From: Methyloprofundus sp.
GTDB taxonomy: Bacteria; Pseudomonadota; Gammaproteobacteria; Methylococcales; Methylomonadaceae
NCBI GenBank assembly: GCA_028599115.1
Contig: JAQRMR010000058.1
Location: 1-32,693 of the forward strand
Length of the DNA stretch: 32,693 nt
Reading direction: 5' to 3'
Every line of letters begins with the position of its first letter. The stretch's first letter is position 1. Shown in pieces: positions 17,026 to 27,937 of the stretch. Under the pieces are notes generated by a model that worked only from the letters and a program-made list of their open reading frames with translations, searched no databases and had not been told where the DNA came from. The translations under genes were made by a program, and so were the position numbers.

Positions 17026-17778
17026 ATGGCTGCTACTACTGATTCAGTGAAAGCTGATGCTTCAGAAGCCCCACTGCTAAATAAAGTTAACCTGTTCGCA
17101 GGTTTAATGCTTTACTTGGTATTCTACTCATTCATTCGTTGGTACGAAGGTATTTACGGATGGTCTGCAGGTTTAGATTCATTCGCACCTGAGTTCGAAA
17201 CATATTGGATGAATATGTTATACATCGAGCTTGTTGCTGAAGTATTTATCGCTTCTAGTTTATGGGGATGGCTTTGGAAAACTCGTGATCGTAATGTTAT
17301 GTCTATCACACCTCGTGAAGAGCTAAGAAGACATTTTCATCACTGGGTTTGGTTAGTCATGTACGGTTGGGCTATTTACTGGGGTGCTTCATACTTCACT
17401 GAGCAAGATGGTACTTGGCATCAGACTATCGTTCGTGATACTGATTTCACGCCAAGTCACATCATTGAGTTCTACTTATCATACCCAATTTACATCATTA
17501 CTGGTGTAGCTTCATTCCTATATGCTAAGACTAGACTTCCTGCTTATTCGGAAGGTCTATCACTTATGTATTTAGTGTCTGTGTTGGGTCCATTCATGAT
17601 TCTACCAAACGTAGGCCTTAACGAATGGGGTCACACTTTTTGGTTCATGGAAGAGTTATTCGTAGCTCCTCTTCATTACGGTTTTGTATTCTTCGGGTGG
17701 GCAGCTCTTGCTGTATTAGGTGTTGTGAACACTGAAGTTGATGCTTTAACTAAACTACTTAAAAAAGACCTAGCTTAA
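17026..17778 (+). CDS. pmoC: Particulate methane monooxygenase subunit C
   Basis: 250 aa; IVRDTDFTPSHIIEFYLSYPIYI, GPFMILPNVGLNEWGHTFWFMEELFVAPLHYGFVFFGW are characteristic PmoC segments; gene order C-A-B. Confidence 0.97.
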   Translation: MAATTDSVKADASEAPLLNKVNLFAGLMLYLVFYSFIRWYEGIYGWSAGLDSFAPEFETYWMNMLYIELVAEVFIASSLWGWLWKTRDRNVMSITPREELRRHFHHWVWLVMYGWAIYWGASYFTEQDGTWHQTIVRDTDFTPSHIIEFYLSYPIYIITGVASFLYAKTRLPAYSEGLSLMYLVSVLGPFMILPNVGLNEWGHTFWFMEELFVAPLHYGFVFFGWAALAVLGVVNTEVDALTKLLKKDLA

Positions 17779-17818
17779 TATTTAAAAAAAGCAAGTTTTA
17801 AAATAGTAGTAAGAACTT

Positions 17819-17874
17819 GTTATCTCCTTATCTTTCCGCTCCGTTTGGGGCGGAAAGATAAATAGAGAGATAAC
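17819..17874 (+). other. Large two-tier hairpin in the pmoC-pmoA intergenic region
   Basis: Outer GTTATCTC (17819-17826) / GAGATAAC (17867-17874); inner TTATCTTTCCGCTCC (17828-17842) - GTTT - GGGGCGGAAAGATAA (17847-17861) with one GU pair. Confidence 0.85.
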
Positions 17875-17907
17875 GATAATAATAAAAATTTTTTTGGAGG
17901 TAAGCGA

Positions 17908-18657
17908 ATGAGTGCATCTCAATCAGCTGTACGTTCACGTGCTGAAGCGGTTCAAGTTTCACGTACGTTAGACTGGATGATTCTCTTTACATTATTCACT
18001 GTTATACTTGGTGGATATCATATTCACTACATGTTAACTGGTGGTGACTGGGATTTCTGGGCAGATTGGAAAGATAGACGTTTATGGGTAACTGTAGCGC
18101 CAATCGTATCAATCACTTTCCCTGCTGCTGTTCAAGCATGTTTGTGGTACCGTTACCGTCTTCCTTTTGGAGCGGTAGTTTGTGTTCTTGCTCTTATGAT
18201 CGGTGAGTGGATTAACAGATACTTAAACTTCTGGGGATGGACGTACTTCCCAGTAAACTTCTGTTTCCCATCTAACCTAGTTCCTGGTGCGATTCTTCTT
18301 GATGTTGTACTAATGCTTTCTGGCAGCTTTGTATTAACAGCTGTTCTTGGTGGTATGGCTTGGGGATTAGTTTTCTACCCAGGTAACTGGCCAATTATTG
18401 CTCCTTTACATGTACCTGTTGAATATAACGGTATGATGTTCACATTAGCTGATTTACAAGGCTACCATTACGTACGTACTGGTACTCCTGAGTACATCAG
18501 AATGGTTGAAAAAGGAACATTAAGATCTTTCGGTAAAGATGTTGCTCCAGTATCAGCATTCTTCTCGGCTTTCGTTTCAGTTATCATTTACTTCTTATGG
18601 CATTTCTTTGGAAGATGGTTTTCAAAAACTGACTTCATTGATGGCGAAGGCGTATAA
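17908..18657 (+). CDS. pmoA: Particulate methane monooxygenase subunit A
   Basis: 249 aa; GGDWDFWADWKDRRLWVTVAPIVSITFPAAVQ, GEWINRYLNFWGWTYFPVNFCFPS, VPVEYNGMMFTLADLQGYHYVRTGTPEYIRMVEKGTLRSFG. Confidence 0.98.
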   Translation: MSASQSAVRSRAEAVQVSRTLDWMILFTLFTVILGGYHIHYMLTGGDWDFWADWKDRRLWVTVAPIVSITFPAAVQACLWYRYRLPFGAVVCVLALMIGEWINRYLNFWGWTYFPVNFCFPSNLVPGAILLDVVLMLSGSFVLTAVLGGMAWGLVFYPGNWPIIAPLHVPVEYNGMMFTLADLQGYHYVRTGTPEYIRMVEKGTLRSFGKDVAPVSAFFSAFVSVIIYFLWHFFGRWFSKTDFIDGEGV

Positions 18658-18739
18658 ATAATAGTTTAGAAACATTATGTTTTTTATCTATTATTAATAA
18701 TAATAACGAAAATAAATTTCTCTAGTTTGGAGGAGATAT

Positions 18740-19984
18740 ATGAAAACAATTAAAGACAAAATAGCTAAGCTATCATTTGTCGCATTGCTATTGGCTGTAA
18801 CATCTGCGATGTTCTACACGCCTGCAGCATCTGCACATGGTGAAAAGTCTCAAGCAGCATTCATGCGTATGCGTACTATTCATTGGTTTGATCTTGATTG
18901 GTCAAAAGATGAAGTAGCTGTCAATGAGCAAATAACTATTTCTGGTAAATTCCACGTTTTCGCTGGATGGCCTGAAACTGTTGATAAGCCTGAAGTATCT
19001 TTCTTGAACATTGGTATTCCAGGGCCTGTATTTATTCGTCAAGGTTCTTGGATCGGTGGTCAATTAGTTCCACGTTCTGTAACACTAGAACTAGGTGATA
19101 CTTACGAATTCAAAGTTCTTCTAAAAGCACGTCGTCCAGGTGACTGGCACGTACATACTATGATGAACGTTGAAGGTGGTGGTCCAATTATTGGTCCAGG
19201 TAAGTGGGTAACTGTTACTGGTACAATGGGCGATTTCGTTAACCCATTAACTACTTTAACTGGAACTACTCTAGATTTAGAAGATTATGGGCTAGCTAAC
19301 ATATACTTTTGGCATGCTCTATGGATGTCAATTGGTGCTGCATGGATGCTATTTTGGATGAAACGTCCAATGTTTATTCCTCGTCATATCGCAGTTTCTG
19401 GTGGGAAAGCTGATACTTTAATCAGTGCTACTGACAAGAAAGTTGCAATGGGTTTTGCTGCTGGTACTTTAGGTTTACTTATGTTCTCTCTAGGAGCAAC
19501 TAACGAAGAGTACCCAATCACTACTCCATTACAAGCGGGTTTGATGCGTGGAATCATGCCAATTGAAATGCCTGAAAGTACTGTTTCTGTGAAAGTTGAA
19601 GATGCTACATACCGTGTACCTGGTCGTGCTATGCAAATGACACTTACAATCACAAACAATGGTGATTCTGCTATTCGTTTAGGCGAGTTCAACACAGCTT
19701 CTGTTCGTTTCTTAGATGCTGATGTTACTGAAGATGAATCAGGTTACCCTGATGACCTTCTAGCTGAAGAAGGTTTAACTCAATCTGATAATAGCCCTAT
19801 CGCTCCTGGCGAGTCTAAGACTATTGAAGTGACAGCTTCTGATGCAGCTTGGGAAGTTTATCGTTTAGCTGATTTAATCTACGATCCAGATAGTCGTTTT
19901 GCTGGTTTACTATTCTTCTTCGACGAAGATGGTAACCGTCAAATGACTATGGTAGATGCTCCATTAATTCCTTCTTTCATCTAA
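18740..19984 (+). CDS. pmoB: Particulate methane monooxygenase subunit B
   Basis: 414 aa; signal peptide then HGEKSQAAFMRMRTIHWFDLDW, ARRPGDWHVHTMMNVEGGGPIIGPGKWV (copper-site histidines) and cupredoxin-like C-terminus. Confidence 0.98.
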   Translation: MKTIKDKIAKLSFVALLLAVTSAMFYTPAASAHGEKSQAAFMRMRTIHWFDLDWSKDEVAVNEQITISGKFHVFAGWPETVDKPEVSFLNIGIPGPVFIRQGSWIGGQLVPRSVTLELGDTYEFKVLLKARRPGDWHVHTMMNVEGGGPIIGPGKWVTVTGTMGDFVNPLTTLTGTTLDLEDYGLANIYFWHALWMSIGAAWMLFWMKRPMFIPRHIAVSGGKADTLISATDKKVAMGFAAGTLGLLMFSLGATNEEYPITTPLQAGLMRGIMPIEMPESTVSVKVEDATYRVPGRAMQMTLTITNNGDSAIRLGEFNTASVRFLDADVTEDESGYPDDLLAEEGLTQSDNSPIAPGESKTIEVTASDAAWEVYRLADLIYDPDSRFAGLLFFFDEDGNRQMTMVDAPLIPSFI

Positions 19985-20027
19985 TGATTGAATACTTAGT
20001 CTGACTAAGTAGGAATTAAATAGCGTT

Positions 20028-20064
20028 AAAACCTCTGTTACGAAAGTAGCAGGGGTTTTTTTTT
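20028..20064 (+). terminator. Strong Rho-independent terminator after pmoB, with GAAA tetraloop
   Basis: AAAACCTCTGTTAC-GAAA-GTAGCAGGGGTTTTTTTTT (GU pairs allowed); preceded by a smaller hairpin TACTTAGT-CTG-ACTAAGTA at 19993-20011. Confidence 0.9.
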
Positions 20065-20292
20065 GCGTAAAATAAATGGAAAAAATAGGGGGGGGATGAA
20101 ATATCTAAAATGGGTGTATGTAGCTTTGTTCGAAGATAGTTGGGCGTTGTAATGGTGTAAAAGGAATAAATGGTTTTGAAATAAATAAGAAAGATTAAAT
20201 TAGGTATAACACTGTTTTGTATGTATTTAACATGAAGAAACAGGATATAATTGCAATAATGTTTAATATAAATACACACGTAAGGTAGAAGG

Positions 20293-23037
20293 ATGCTAGG
20301 TAAGCTTGCTAAATTTGTTGTTGGTAGTCGAAATGATCGCTTGGTTAAGAAAAAACGAAAACTTGTGCGTTTGGTTAATAAGCTTTCAGATGAGTATGAG
20401 CAGCTAAGTGATCCGGCATTACAGGCTAAGACGCAAGAGTTTAAGTCGCGCTTAGCAGAGGGGGAAGAGTTGAATAATTTACTACCAGAAGCCTTCGCTA
20501 CAGTTAGAGAAGCATCTTCACGTGTTTATAATATGCGCCATTTTGATGTGCAATTAATTGGTGGAATGGTCTTAAATGACGGCAAGATTGCAGAAATGAA
20601 AACAGGGGAAGGAAAAACCCTGATGGCAACATTAGCTGCATATTTGAACGCGCTCGCAGGAAAAGGTGTTCATGTTGTTACAGTAAATGACTACTTAGCA
20701 GCTAGAGATTCAGAATGGATGGGTCAGCTATATGGCTTCTTAGGGTTGTCTACAGGTGTGATTGTTAGTGGTCTAAGTCATACAGAGCGTAAGGAGGCTT
20801 ATGCGGCGGATATTACCTATGGAACGAATAATGAGTTCGGCTTTGATTACTTACGCGATAATATGGCGTTTAGTTTGGATCAAAAAGTCCAGCGTGAATT
20901 ACAATTTGCTATCGTCGATGAAGTTGACTCTATTCTAATTGATGAAGCAAGAACACCGCTCATTATTTCAGGACCTGTTGAAGATAGTATTGAAACATAC
21001 CAGAAAACGAATGAAATAGTTCCTTTTTTAACTAAAGTTGAAAGACAAGAAGGTGAAAAGGAAGGTGAAGAGCAAGGCCCAGGTGATTTTACGGTTGATG
21101 AAAAATCTAGACAGTTACATTTAACTGAAGCAGGGCATGAAAGTGTTGAAGGTTTATTAGTTAAACACGGGCTATTAGATGAAGGAAGCAGTTTATATGC
21201 GCCTGAAAATATAAGGTTGATGCATTATTTAAATGCATCACTACGGGCACATGTTTTATTTCAACGAGATGTTGACTACATTGTGCAAGGCAATGAGGTT
21301 ATTATTGTTGATGAGTTTACTGGGCGGATTATGCCAGGTAGGCGTTGGTCGGAAGGCTTGCATCAAGCGATGGAAGCAAAAGAAGGGACTAAAATACAAA
21401 GTGAAAATCAAACCTTAGCGTCTATTACCTTTCAGAATTATTTCCGCTTATATAATAAGTTGTCTGGTATGACGGGGACTGCGGATACTGAAGCTTTTGA
21501 GTTAAATAAAATTTATGGACTGGAAGTGGTTGTTATTCCAACTCATAGAAAACTAAGCCGTAAAGATAAGGGTGATTTGATTTATTTAACGGCGAAAGAA
21601 AAGTATCTAGCCATTACTGAAGATATTAAAGACTGTGTGAAAAGAGGGCAGCCTGTCCTCGTTGGAACAACTTCAGTGGAAAACTCAGAAATTATTTCAA
21701 ATATACTGATGCAAGCGAATATTACGCATGAAGTATTAAACGCTAAACAGCATGAACGCGAAGCACTCATTATTGAACAAGCCGGTATGCCAAAAGCCGT
21801 TACTATTGCAACCAATATGGCAGGACGTGGAACGGATATTGTCTTAGGTGGAAATGTTGATGCCGAGATTGATCGCCAAGGTGAAGAAGTTACCGAAGCA
21901 GAAATAGATAAATTACGAGGGCAATGGTTAGATCGACATGAGCAAGTCTTAGCGAGTGGTGGCTTACATGTTATTGGTTCTGAGAGGCATGAATCAAGGC
22001 GGATTGATAATCAGTTAAGAGGGCGCTCCGGTAGACAAGGGGATGCTGGATCAACACGATTTTATTTATCATTGCAAGATGATTTGATGCGTATTTTTGC
22101 ATCTGACCGTGTTTCGGGTTTGATGAAAAAATTAGGTATGGAAGAGGGCGAGGCAATTGAGCACCCGTGGGTTACTCGATCAATTGAAAATGCACAGAAA
22201 AAAGTTGAAGGTCGTAACTTTGATGTGCGCAAAGAAATATTAGCCTACGATGATGTTGCTAATGATCAGCGTAAAGTAATTTATCAGCAGCGTGATGAAT
22301 TAATGGCCTCTGATGATATCAGCGAAATTATTACGGCGATTAGAGCCGATGTTATTAATGATGTTATTACTAAATATATTCCTGCTAAAACAATGGAAGA
22401 GCAGTGGGATATTTCAGGTTTAGAAGAGCATTTACAGGATGAGTTTGAGGCCGATATTCCAATTGCAAAAATGCTTGAAGAAGATGGGGCATTGCACGAA
22501 GAGTCTTTGCGGACTGCAATTATTGACTTAATTAGTGTGGCATACAAAGAGAAAGAGCAAGAAATTACATCAGATGTAATGCGACATTTTGAAAAATCAG
22601 TTATGTTGCAGGTTCTTGATAATAGCTGGAAAGAACATTTAGCTGCGATGGATAATCTACGCCAAGGCATACACTTTAGAGGTTATGCTCAAAAAGATCC
22701 AAAGCAAGAATATAAGCGAGAGGGTTTTGATATGTTCACTGCCCTGCTAGACCAAATGAAATATGAAGTGATTGGTATTCTTTCTAAAGTCCAGGTTTCA
22801 ACTGAAAATGCAGATGAAATTGATGAAGAGCGACAAGTTGAGCAAGAAATGCACTTCGAACATGCCGATGCGGAAAGTGCTTTATCTGAGGCAGGTGCTG
22901 AAGAGTTGGAAAATATTGATGAAAATACACCAGAATTGGAAACCCCTTTTGTTAGGGAAGATAAAAAAGTAGGACGTAATGAGCCTTGTCCTTGTGGGTC
23001 AGGTAAGAAATACAAGCAGTGTCATGGAAAATTATGA
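20293..23037 (+). CDS. secA: Preprotein translocase ATPase SecA
   Basis: 914 aa; [57 protein letters not shown]-terminal [19 protein letters not shown] zinc-binding tail. Confidence 0.98.
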   Translation: MLGKLAKFVVGSRNDRLVKKKRKLVRLVNKLSDEYEQLSDPALQAKTQEFKSRLAEGEELNNLLPEAFATVREASSRVYNMRHFDVQLIGGMVLNDGKIAEMKTGEGKTLMATLAAYLNALAGKGVHVVTVNDYLAARDSEWMGQLYGFLGLSTGVIVSGLSHTERKEAYAADITYGTNNEFGFDYLRDNMAFSLDQKVQRELQFAIVDEVDSILIDEARTPLIISGPVEDSIETYQKTNEIVPFLTKVERQEGEKEGEEQGPGDFTVDEKSRQLHLTEAGHESVEGLLVKHGLLDEGSSLYAPENIRLMHYLNASLRAHVLFQRDVDYIVQGNEVIIVDEFTGRIMPGRRWSEGLHQAMEAKEGTKIQSENQTLASITFQNYFRLYNKLSGMTGTADTEAFELNKIYGLEVVVIPTHRKLSRKDKGDLIYLTAKEKYLAITEDIKDCVKRGQPVLVGTTSVENSEIISNILMQANITHEVLNAKQHEREALIIEQAGMPKAVTIATNMAGRGTDIVLGGNVDAEIDRQGEEVTEAEIDKLRGQWLDRHEQVLASGGLHVIGSERHESRRIDNQLRGRSGRQGDAGSTRFYLSLQDDLMRIFASDRVSGLMKKLGMEEGEAIEHPWVTRSIENAQKKVEGRNFDVRKEILAYDDVANDQRKVIYQQRDELMASDDISEIITAIRADVINDVITKYIPAKTMEEQWDISGLEEHLQDEFEADIPIAKMLEEDGALHEESLRTAIIDLISVAYKEKEQEITSDVMRHFEKSVMLQVLDNSWKEHLAAMDNLRQGIHFRGYAQKDPKQEYKREGFDMFTALLDQMKYEVIGILSKVQVSTENADEIDEERQVEQEMHFEHADAESALSEAGAEELENIDENTPELETPFVREDKKVGRNEPCPCGSGKKYKQCHGKL

Positions 23038-23133
23038 TTAGCTAACTCATCAAAAATAGTACATTAATTATGTGATTGGATGATTTTACGGATCTGGTCA
23101 CCATTCTAATAGTAATAGTGGACGAATAACAAA

Positions 23134-25632
23134 ATGCCAAATAGAAACTTTACTAAAAGTACACCGATACCTTCAATTACCGAGGTACCTAAATTAGGTA
23201 GCAATAAAGCTGATTTCATTAATGATTTTAAGCGGTACTATAGTCATAGGTTAGGTAGAGATGAATATTGTCGTTCGCCCTATTATGCCTACGAGGCATT
23301 GTCACTTGTAGTTAGTGACCGTCTAGTAGAGCGCTGGAAAAAAACATATAACACCTATAGAGAGCAAGACTGTAAGAAAGCTTATTATTTATCGATGGAA
23401 TTTCTTATGGGGCGTACCTTAAGTAATGCCATGTTAAATCTTGGCATTACAAGTAATGTTGCCGAGGCAATGTACGAATTAGGTTTAGATATTGAAGAGT
23501 TAATTGATACAGAGCCAGATGCAGGTTTGGGTAATGGCGGTTTAGGACGTTTAGCAGCTTGTTTTATAGATAGTTGCGCAACATTGCAATTACCAGTAAT
23601 GGGCTATGGCCTACGGTATGAATATGGAATGTTCGCTCAAGACATTGTGAATGGTGAGCAAATTGAGCACCCTGACCATTGGCTAAAAAATGGTAATGTG
23701 TGGGAAATTGAGCGCCCTGAATATACGCAGCGTATTAAATTTGGTGGCAGGGTTGAGCGGTTTATTGATGCAGACGGTACGCAACGGAAATGTTGGGTCG
23801 ATACGAATGATGTTTTAGCGGTTCCTTATGATACACCTATTCCAGGGTATGAAAATGGTACGGTTAATACACTGCGTTTATGGAAATCTACCGCTACTGA
23901 AGAGTTTAATTTACAAGATTTTAATGCCGGTGATTACGCAGAAGCCGTTGCAGAAAAAAATACCGCTGAAAATATTAGTATGGTGCTATACCCCAATGAT
24001 GCCAATGAGAATGGTAAAGCATTACGTCTACAGCAACAGTATTTATTAGCTTCAGCTAGTTTACAAGATATTGTTGCTAACTGGGTTGAGCGACACGGAA
24101 CTGATTTTACACATTTTGCCGATAAAAACTGTTTTCAATTAAACGATACACATCCGAGTGTTTCTGTTGCAGAGTTAATGCGCTTATTGATCGATGAGCA
24201 GGGCTTGACTTGGGATGATGCGTGGGCAATTACTAAGAAAACGATGGCCTACACTAACCATACCTTGCTGCCAGAAGCACTAGAGAAATGGCCTGTTAGT
24301 TTATTTGAGCGCTTATTGCCTCGAGTGTTGGAAATTATTTTTGAAATCAATGCACAATTCCTTGCTGTAGTTTCTGCGCATTGGCCAGGTGATACTGAGC
24401 GCTTAGCACGAATGTCATTAATTGAAGAGGCTGGAGATAAGCAAGTAAGAATGGCTTACCTAGCCATAGTTGGTAGTTATTCCGTTAATGGTGTTGCTGA
24501 ACTACATTCGAAGTTATTACAAGATGGTTTATTTAATGACTTTTACCAGTTGTGGCCAGAAAAATTTAATAATAAAACTAATGGCGTGACACCACGTCGC
24601 TGGCTTGCCAGTTGCAACCCTGAGCTAGCGAGTTTTATTACCGAAACAATCGGTGATAAATGGGTGACTGATTTATCAGAATTAAAAAAACTAGAAGGGT
24701 TTATCGGTGATAAAAAATTCTGTAAAAAATGGCATGCTTTACAAAGTAATGCTAAGCAAGTTTTAGCCGATTATAGTAAAGAAGAATACGATATTGATTT
24801 AAATGTAAATGCTTTATTTGATATACAAGTGAAACGTTTTCATGAGTATAAAAGGCAGTTACTTAATGTTTTGCATGTCATTCACTTGTATGATCGAATT
24901 AAACGTGGTGATACTGAAAACTGGACTAATCGTTGTGTTTTAATTGGTGGCAAAGCGGCTCCTGGTTATTACATGGCAAAACGAATTATTAAATTAATTA
25001 ATAATATTTCAGAGGTACTACGTAAAGATCCGGAAGTGGGAGACAAATTAAGCTTAGTTTTCTTACCAAACTATCGTGTTTCTGCTATGGAGAAAATTTG
25101 TCCAGCCGCTGATTTGTCAGAACAAATTTCTACGGCGGGTAAAGAAGCATCCGGTACAGGTAATATGAAATTCATGATGAATGGTGCACTGACTATTGGT
25201 ACTTTGGACGGAGCAAATATAGAAATTAGAGAAGAAGTGGGTGAGGATAACTTTTTTCTATTTGGTTTAACTGAAGACGAAGTTGAATCTTTACGCCCAC
25301 ACTATAACCCATTAGAAATGATTGATCAGGACGATGATTTAAAGCGTGTTATAAAGCTCCTGGAGTGTGGACATTTTAACCAATTTGAACCGAGTATTTT
25401 TAATGATGTTATTAATTCAATTAAAAGCTCCGATGACCCGTGGATGACTATTGCAGATTTTCGTAGTTTTGTTGATATGCAACAACAAGTAGAAGTTGCA
25501 TACCAAGATACAGATCGCTGGACGCGTATGAGTATTATGAATACAGCGAATAGCGGAAAATTCTCAACAGATAGAACGATTCAAAATTATAGTGATGAAA
25601 TTTGGGGTTTAGAGCCGGTTACTATTAAATAA
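23134..25632 (+). CDS. glgP: Glycogen/starch/alpha-glucan phosphorylase
   Basis: 832 aa; EFLMGRTLSNAMLNLG, GLGNGGLGRLAACFIDS, QLNDTHPS, KEASGTGNMKFMMNGALTIGTLDGANIEI (PLP site). Confidence 0.97.
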   Translation: MPNRNFTKSTPIPSITEVPKLGSNKADFINDFKRYYSHRLGRDEYCRSPYYAYEALSLVVSDRLVERWKKTYNTYREQDCKKAYYLSMEFLMGRTLSNAMLNLGITSNVAEAMYELGLDIEELIDTEPDAGLGNGGLGRLAACFIDSCATLQLPVMGYGLRYEYGMFAQDIVNGEQIEHPDHWLKNGNVWEIERPEYTQRIKFGGRVERFIDADGTQRKCWVDTNDVLAVPYDTPIPGYENGTVNTLRLWKSTATEEFNLQDFNAGDYAEAVAEKNTAENISMVLYPNDANENGKALRLQQQYLLASASLQDIVANWVERHGTDFTHFADKNCFQLNDTHPSVSVAELMRLLIDEQGLTWDDAWAITKKTMAYTNHTLLPEALEKWPVSLFERLLPRVLEIIFEINAQFLAVVSAHWPGDTERLARMSLIEEAGDKQVRMAYLAIVGSYSVNGVAELHSKLLQDGLFNDFYQLWPEKFNNKTNGVTPRRWLASCNPELASFITETIGDKWVTDLSELKKLEGFIGDKKFCKKWHALQSNAKQVLADYSKEEYDIDLNVNALFDIQVKRFHEYKRQLLNVLHVIHLYDRIKRGDTENWTNRCVLIGGKAAPGYYMAKRIIKLINNISEVLRKDPEVGDKLSLVFLPNYRVSAMEKICPAADLSEQISTAGKEASGTGNMKFMMNGALTIGTLDGANIEIREEVGEDNFFLFGLTEDEVESLRPHYNPLEMIDQDDDLKRVIKLLECGHFNQFEPSIFNDVINSIKSSDDPWMTIADFRSFVDMQQQVEVAYQDTDRWTRMSIMNTANSGKFSTDRTIQNYSDEIWGLEPVTIK

Positions 25633-25651
25633 GCTAACAAAGCTTAACGGT

Positions 25652-25682
25652 AAAAAAGGCTGCAAGTTATGCGGCCTTTTTT
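25652..25682 (+). terminator. Rho-independent terminator after glgP
   Basis: AAAAAAGGCTGC-AAGTTAT-GCGGCCTTTTTT; usable from both strands. Confidence 0.85.
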
Positions 25683-25687
25683 ATGCC

Positions 25688-26152
25688 CTATTTTCCACCT
25701 AAAAAATCATGCTGTTTCCATGCTTCATAGCTAACAATCGCAACCGTATTAGATAAATTCATACTACGGTTATTTGCTTGCATTGGAATTCTTAACTGGT
25801 GCTCTGCAGGGATGGCTTTTTGAACATCACTAGGCAGTCCTGCTGTCTCAGAGCCAAACAATAAAATATCCCCTTCTTGATAACGCATCTCAGCATAGGA
25901 AGCGGTTCCTTTAGTCGTAATGGCCAATATTCGATGTTCCTTCATTGCTATTAAAAAGGCGGCATAATTTTTATGCTGAGTGATATTTGCTAAATCAAGG
26001 TAATCTAAGCCTGAGCGGCGCAAACTTTTTTCTTCTAAATTAAAGCCAAGAGGCTCAATTAAATGTAAGTGGCAGCCATTATTGGCAATAAGTCGAATGA
26101 TATTTCCTGTGTTTTGAGGAATTTTCGGTTCAAAAAGAGCGATATTAAACAT
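25688..26152 (-). CDS. trmL: tRNA (cytidine(34)-2'-O)-methyltransferase TrmL
   Basis: [78 protein letters not shown] family motifs. Confidence 0.95.
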   Translation of the reverse strand: MFNIALFEPKIPQNTGNIIRLIANNGCHLHLIEPLGFNLEEKSLRRSGLDYLDLANITQHKNYAAFLIAMKEHRILAITTKGTASYAEMRYQEGDILLFGSETAGLPSDVQKAIPAEHQLRIPMQANNRSMNLSNTVAIVSYEAWKQHDFLGGK

Positions 26153-26172
26153 AATTGTGGAAGATTTATCGG

Positions 26173-27009
26173 TTAAAGTGATTCCTGAGAAGTGCTGTAA
26201 GTATCAATTAAGGACTGATAGTGATTAACAGACTCAAGTTTACCTCTTTTTTCTGCGCCTTTTTGAAAAATGCGTGCTTTTTTTAGTAGCATTTTAGTCG
26301 CAAGATCCTTGTTTTTATGGCTTAATTGCCCCTGTTTAAGCAGCTTATCGAGAGCCTGTATTCTAAAGCGATCCATGCCCCAGTGTTGATGGGATAATTG
26401 ATCTTCATGGCCGCCATACTTATTAATTAAGGGCTGTTCCAGAAAGAGCACGGGGAAAGCGTTACTGATGCGTAACCAAAGGTCATAATCCTCACAAGCT
26501 GGTAAGCTTTCATCAAAAAGTCCAAGCTCATCAAAAATAGAGTGATGAATCATGATAGAGGAGGGTGACATGGCGCACAAAGGTAGGCATTGTTCAAAAA
26601 TCCAACCACCCGATTTTTTGTGCTTATTCATAGCGTTAACACGAGTGCCATTACGAATCCAAATTTCCTCGGTATGACAAATTTTTATTTCAGGTGACTG
26701 CTTTAAACTAGATACTTGCATGACTAGTTTATCTTTTAGCCAGGTGTCATCAGAATCTAGTAATGCAATCCAACTGCCTGTTGAGTGTTGAATGCCAAGA
26801 TTTCTAGCACTGCTGACGCCAGCATTATCTTGATGCAGATAAATCACTTGTGGAAATAAATTACGTAACATTTCAGCAGTATCATCAGTAGACCCATCAT
26901 CAACAACGATGACTTCATCAGGCAATAATGATTGCTCAAAAACTGACTGTAGCGCTCGTTTTAACAAGTGTGAGCGGTTATAGCTGGGAATGATCAGAGA
27001 AATTTTCAT
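26173..27009 (-). CDS. Family 2 glycosyltransferase
   Basis: [48 protein letters not shown]...[25 protein letters not shown]; internal ATG at 27009 preferred to 27030. Confidence 0.93.
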   Translation of the reverse strand: MKISLIIPSYNRSHLLKRALQSVFEQSLLPDEVIVVDDGSTDDTAEMLRNLFPQVIYLHQDNAGVSSARNLGIQHSTGSWIALLDSDDTWLKDKLVMQVSSLKQSPEIKICHTEEIWIRNGTRVNAMNKHKKSGGWIFEQCLPLCAMSPSSIMIHHSIFDELGLFDESLPACEDYDLWLRISNAFPVLFLEQPLINKYGGHEDQLSHQHWGMDRFRIQALDKLLKQGQLSHKNKDLATKMLLKKARIFQKGAEKRGKLESVNHYQSLIDTYSTSQESL

Positions 27010-27237
27010 GGGCAGAGGTGGGTTAACCAAGAATTAAGACTTTATTATAATTAATGCATTGCTTTTATGGCTAAGAAAATAGAGTTTTTTTGAGAAATTA
27101 GAAGGATTTAGTCTGGGTAAAACTGTCATTCTAGGAAGATAGTATTTATTTTTGCTAATACTCTGTAAATCCCATAGAATCAGGAGGAGCATTAGGCTTG
27201 ATGAGAAAGGTTTATTTTATAATAATGAGGAGAAAGA

Positions 27238-27615
27238 ATGAGTAATATACAAAAATTAATGATAGCTGTTGTTGGGGTTTTTATTACTGGCTTTTTATTG
27301 GTTGGCTCTAATAAAGAAGAGTCAAATGAGTTCAAAGCGAATGCTGCAATGGTTCGAGCAGTCGCGGCTATGCAAACAATGGCTAACCAGAAGTGTCCGG
27401 CTGCCGTAAAAAAAGCAACTGGCGATGTGGTTTATTTTGCGACAGATACAGATACGGATAAAGAAACTTATGTTTCATTAACTTGGGATGCATCGAAGAC
27501 TCAAGATAAATATAGTTTCAAAAAAGCAAAATGTACTTTACACCTAACATTGGGTGGTATTTCTAAGTTAGTGATTGATGGAAAAACAGTGATTGAAAAA
27601 GAAGTGAAGTACTAA
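27238..27615 (+). CDS. Hypothetical small exported/anchored protein with two cysteines
   Basis: MSNIQKLMIAVVGVFITGFLLVGSN N-terminal hydrophobic segment; preceded by GAGGAGAAAGA RBS and followed by a strong terminator; no family recognised. Confidence 0.8.
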   Translation: MSNIQKLMIAVVGVFITGFLLVGSNKEESNEFKANAAMVRAVAAMQTMANQKCPAAVKKATGDVVYFATDTDTDKETYVSLTWDASKTQDKYSFKKAKCTLHLTLGGISKLVIDGKTVIEKEVKY

Positions 27616-27627
27616 TAAGTGCTACTT

Positions 27628-27663
27628 TAAAGCAGGTGAAGAATTTATTCTTCACCTGCTTTA
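27628..27663. terminator. 16-bp perfect stem hairpin, probable terminator
   Basis: TAAAGCAGGTGAAGAA-TTTA-TTCTTCACCTGCTTTA. Confidence 0.75.
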
Positions 27664-27738
27664 GTTTGTTAAAAAGAAAAGATTAAGTGATAGAGTCTGT
27701 ATTACCGAAAATTATGGCCAGAAAATAACAGGTGTTAA

Positions 27739-27891
27739 GCAAAGACGCTAAAAAAGGGTGGAGTCTGTTATTATGAACTCACTAGCAAGGTATTAGAGAA
27801 TCAGCGAAATGAAAAATTGCTAGCTGAAGCACTGCTGCCAAAGCTATTTAGGCCTTGGAGTTCAAGTGGAAATAAGAAAGAAATGAGCTGA
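27739..27891 (+). pseudogene. Possible gene remnant (51-codon open stretch lacking a convincing start)
   Basis: After an in-frame TAA at 27736 reads AKTLKKGGVCYYELTSKVLENQRNEKLLAEALLPKLFRPWSSSGNKKEMS*; protein-like composition but no start codon or recognised family. Confidence 0.25.
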
Positions 27892-27937
27892 GTTATAAGA
27901 AAGGCTTAAATTGTACATAACGAAAAAAGGTTTATTT

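Noticed and set aside
17026-19984. pmoCAB as a horizontally acquired island because its codon usage looks different from its neighbours
   Set aside because: The proteins are typical methanotroph pMMO and codon bias of very highly expressed genes explains the difference; no mobile element boundaries are seen.
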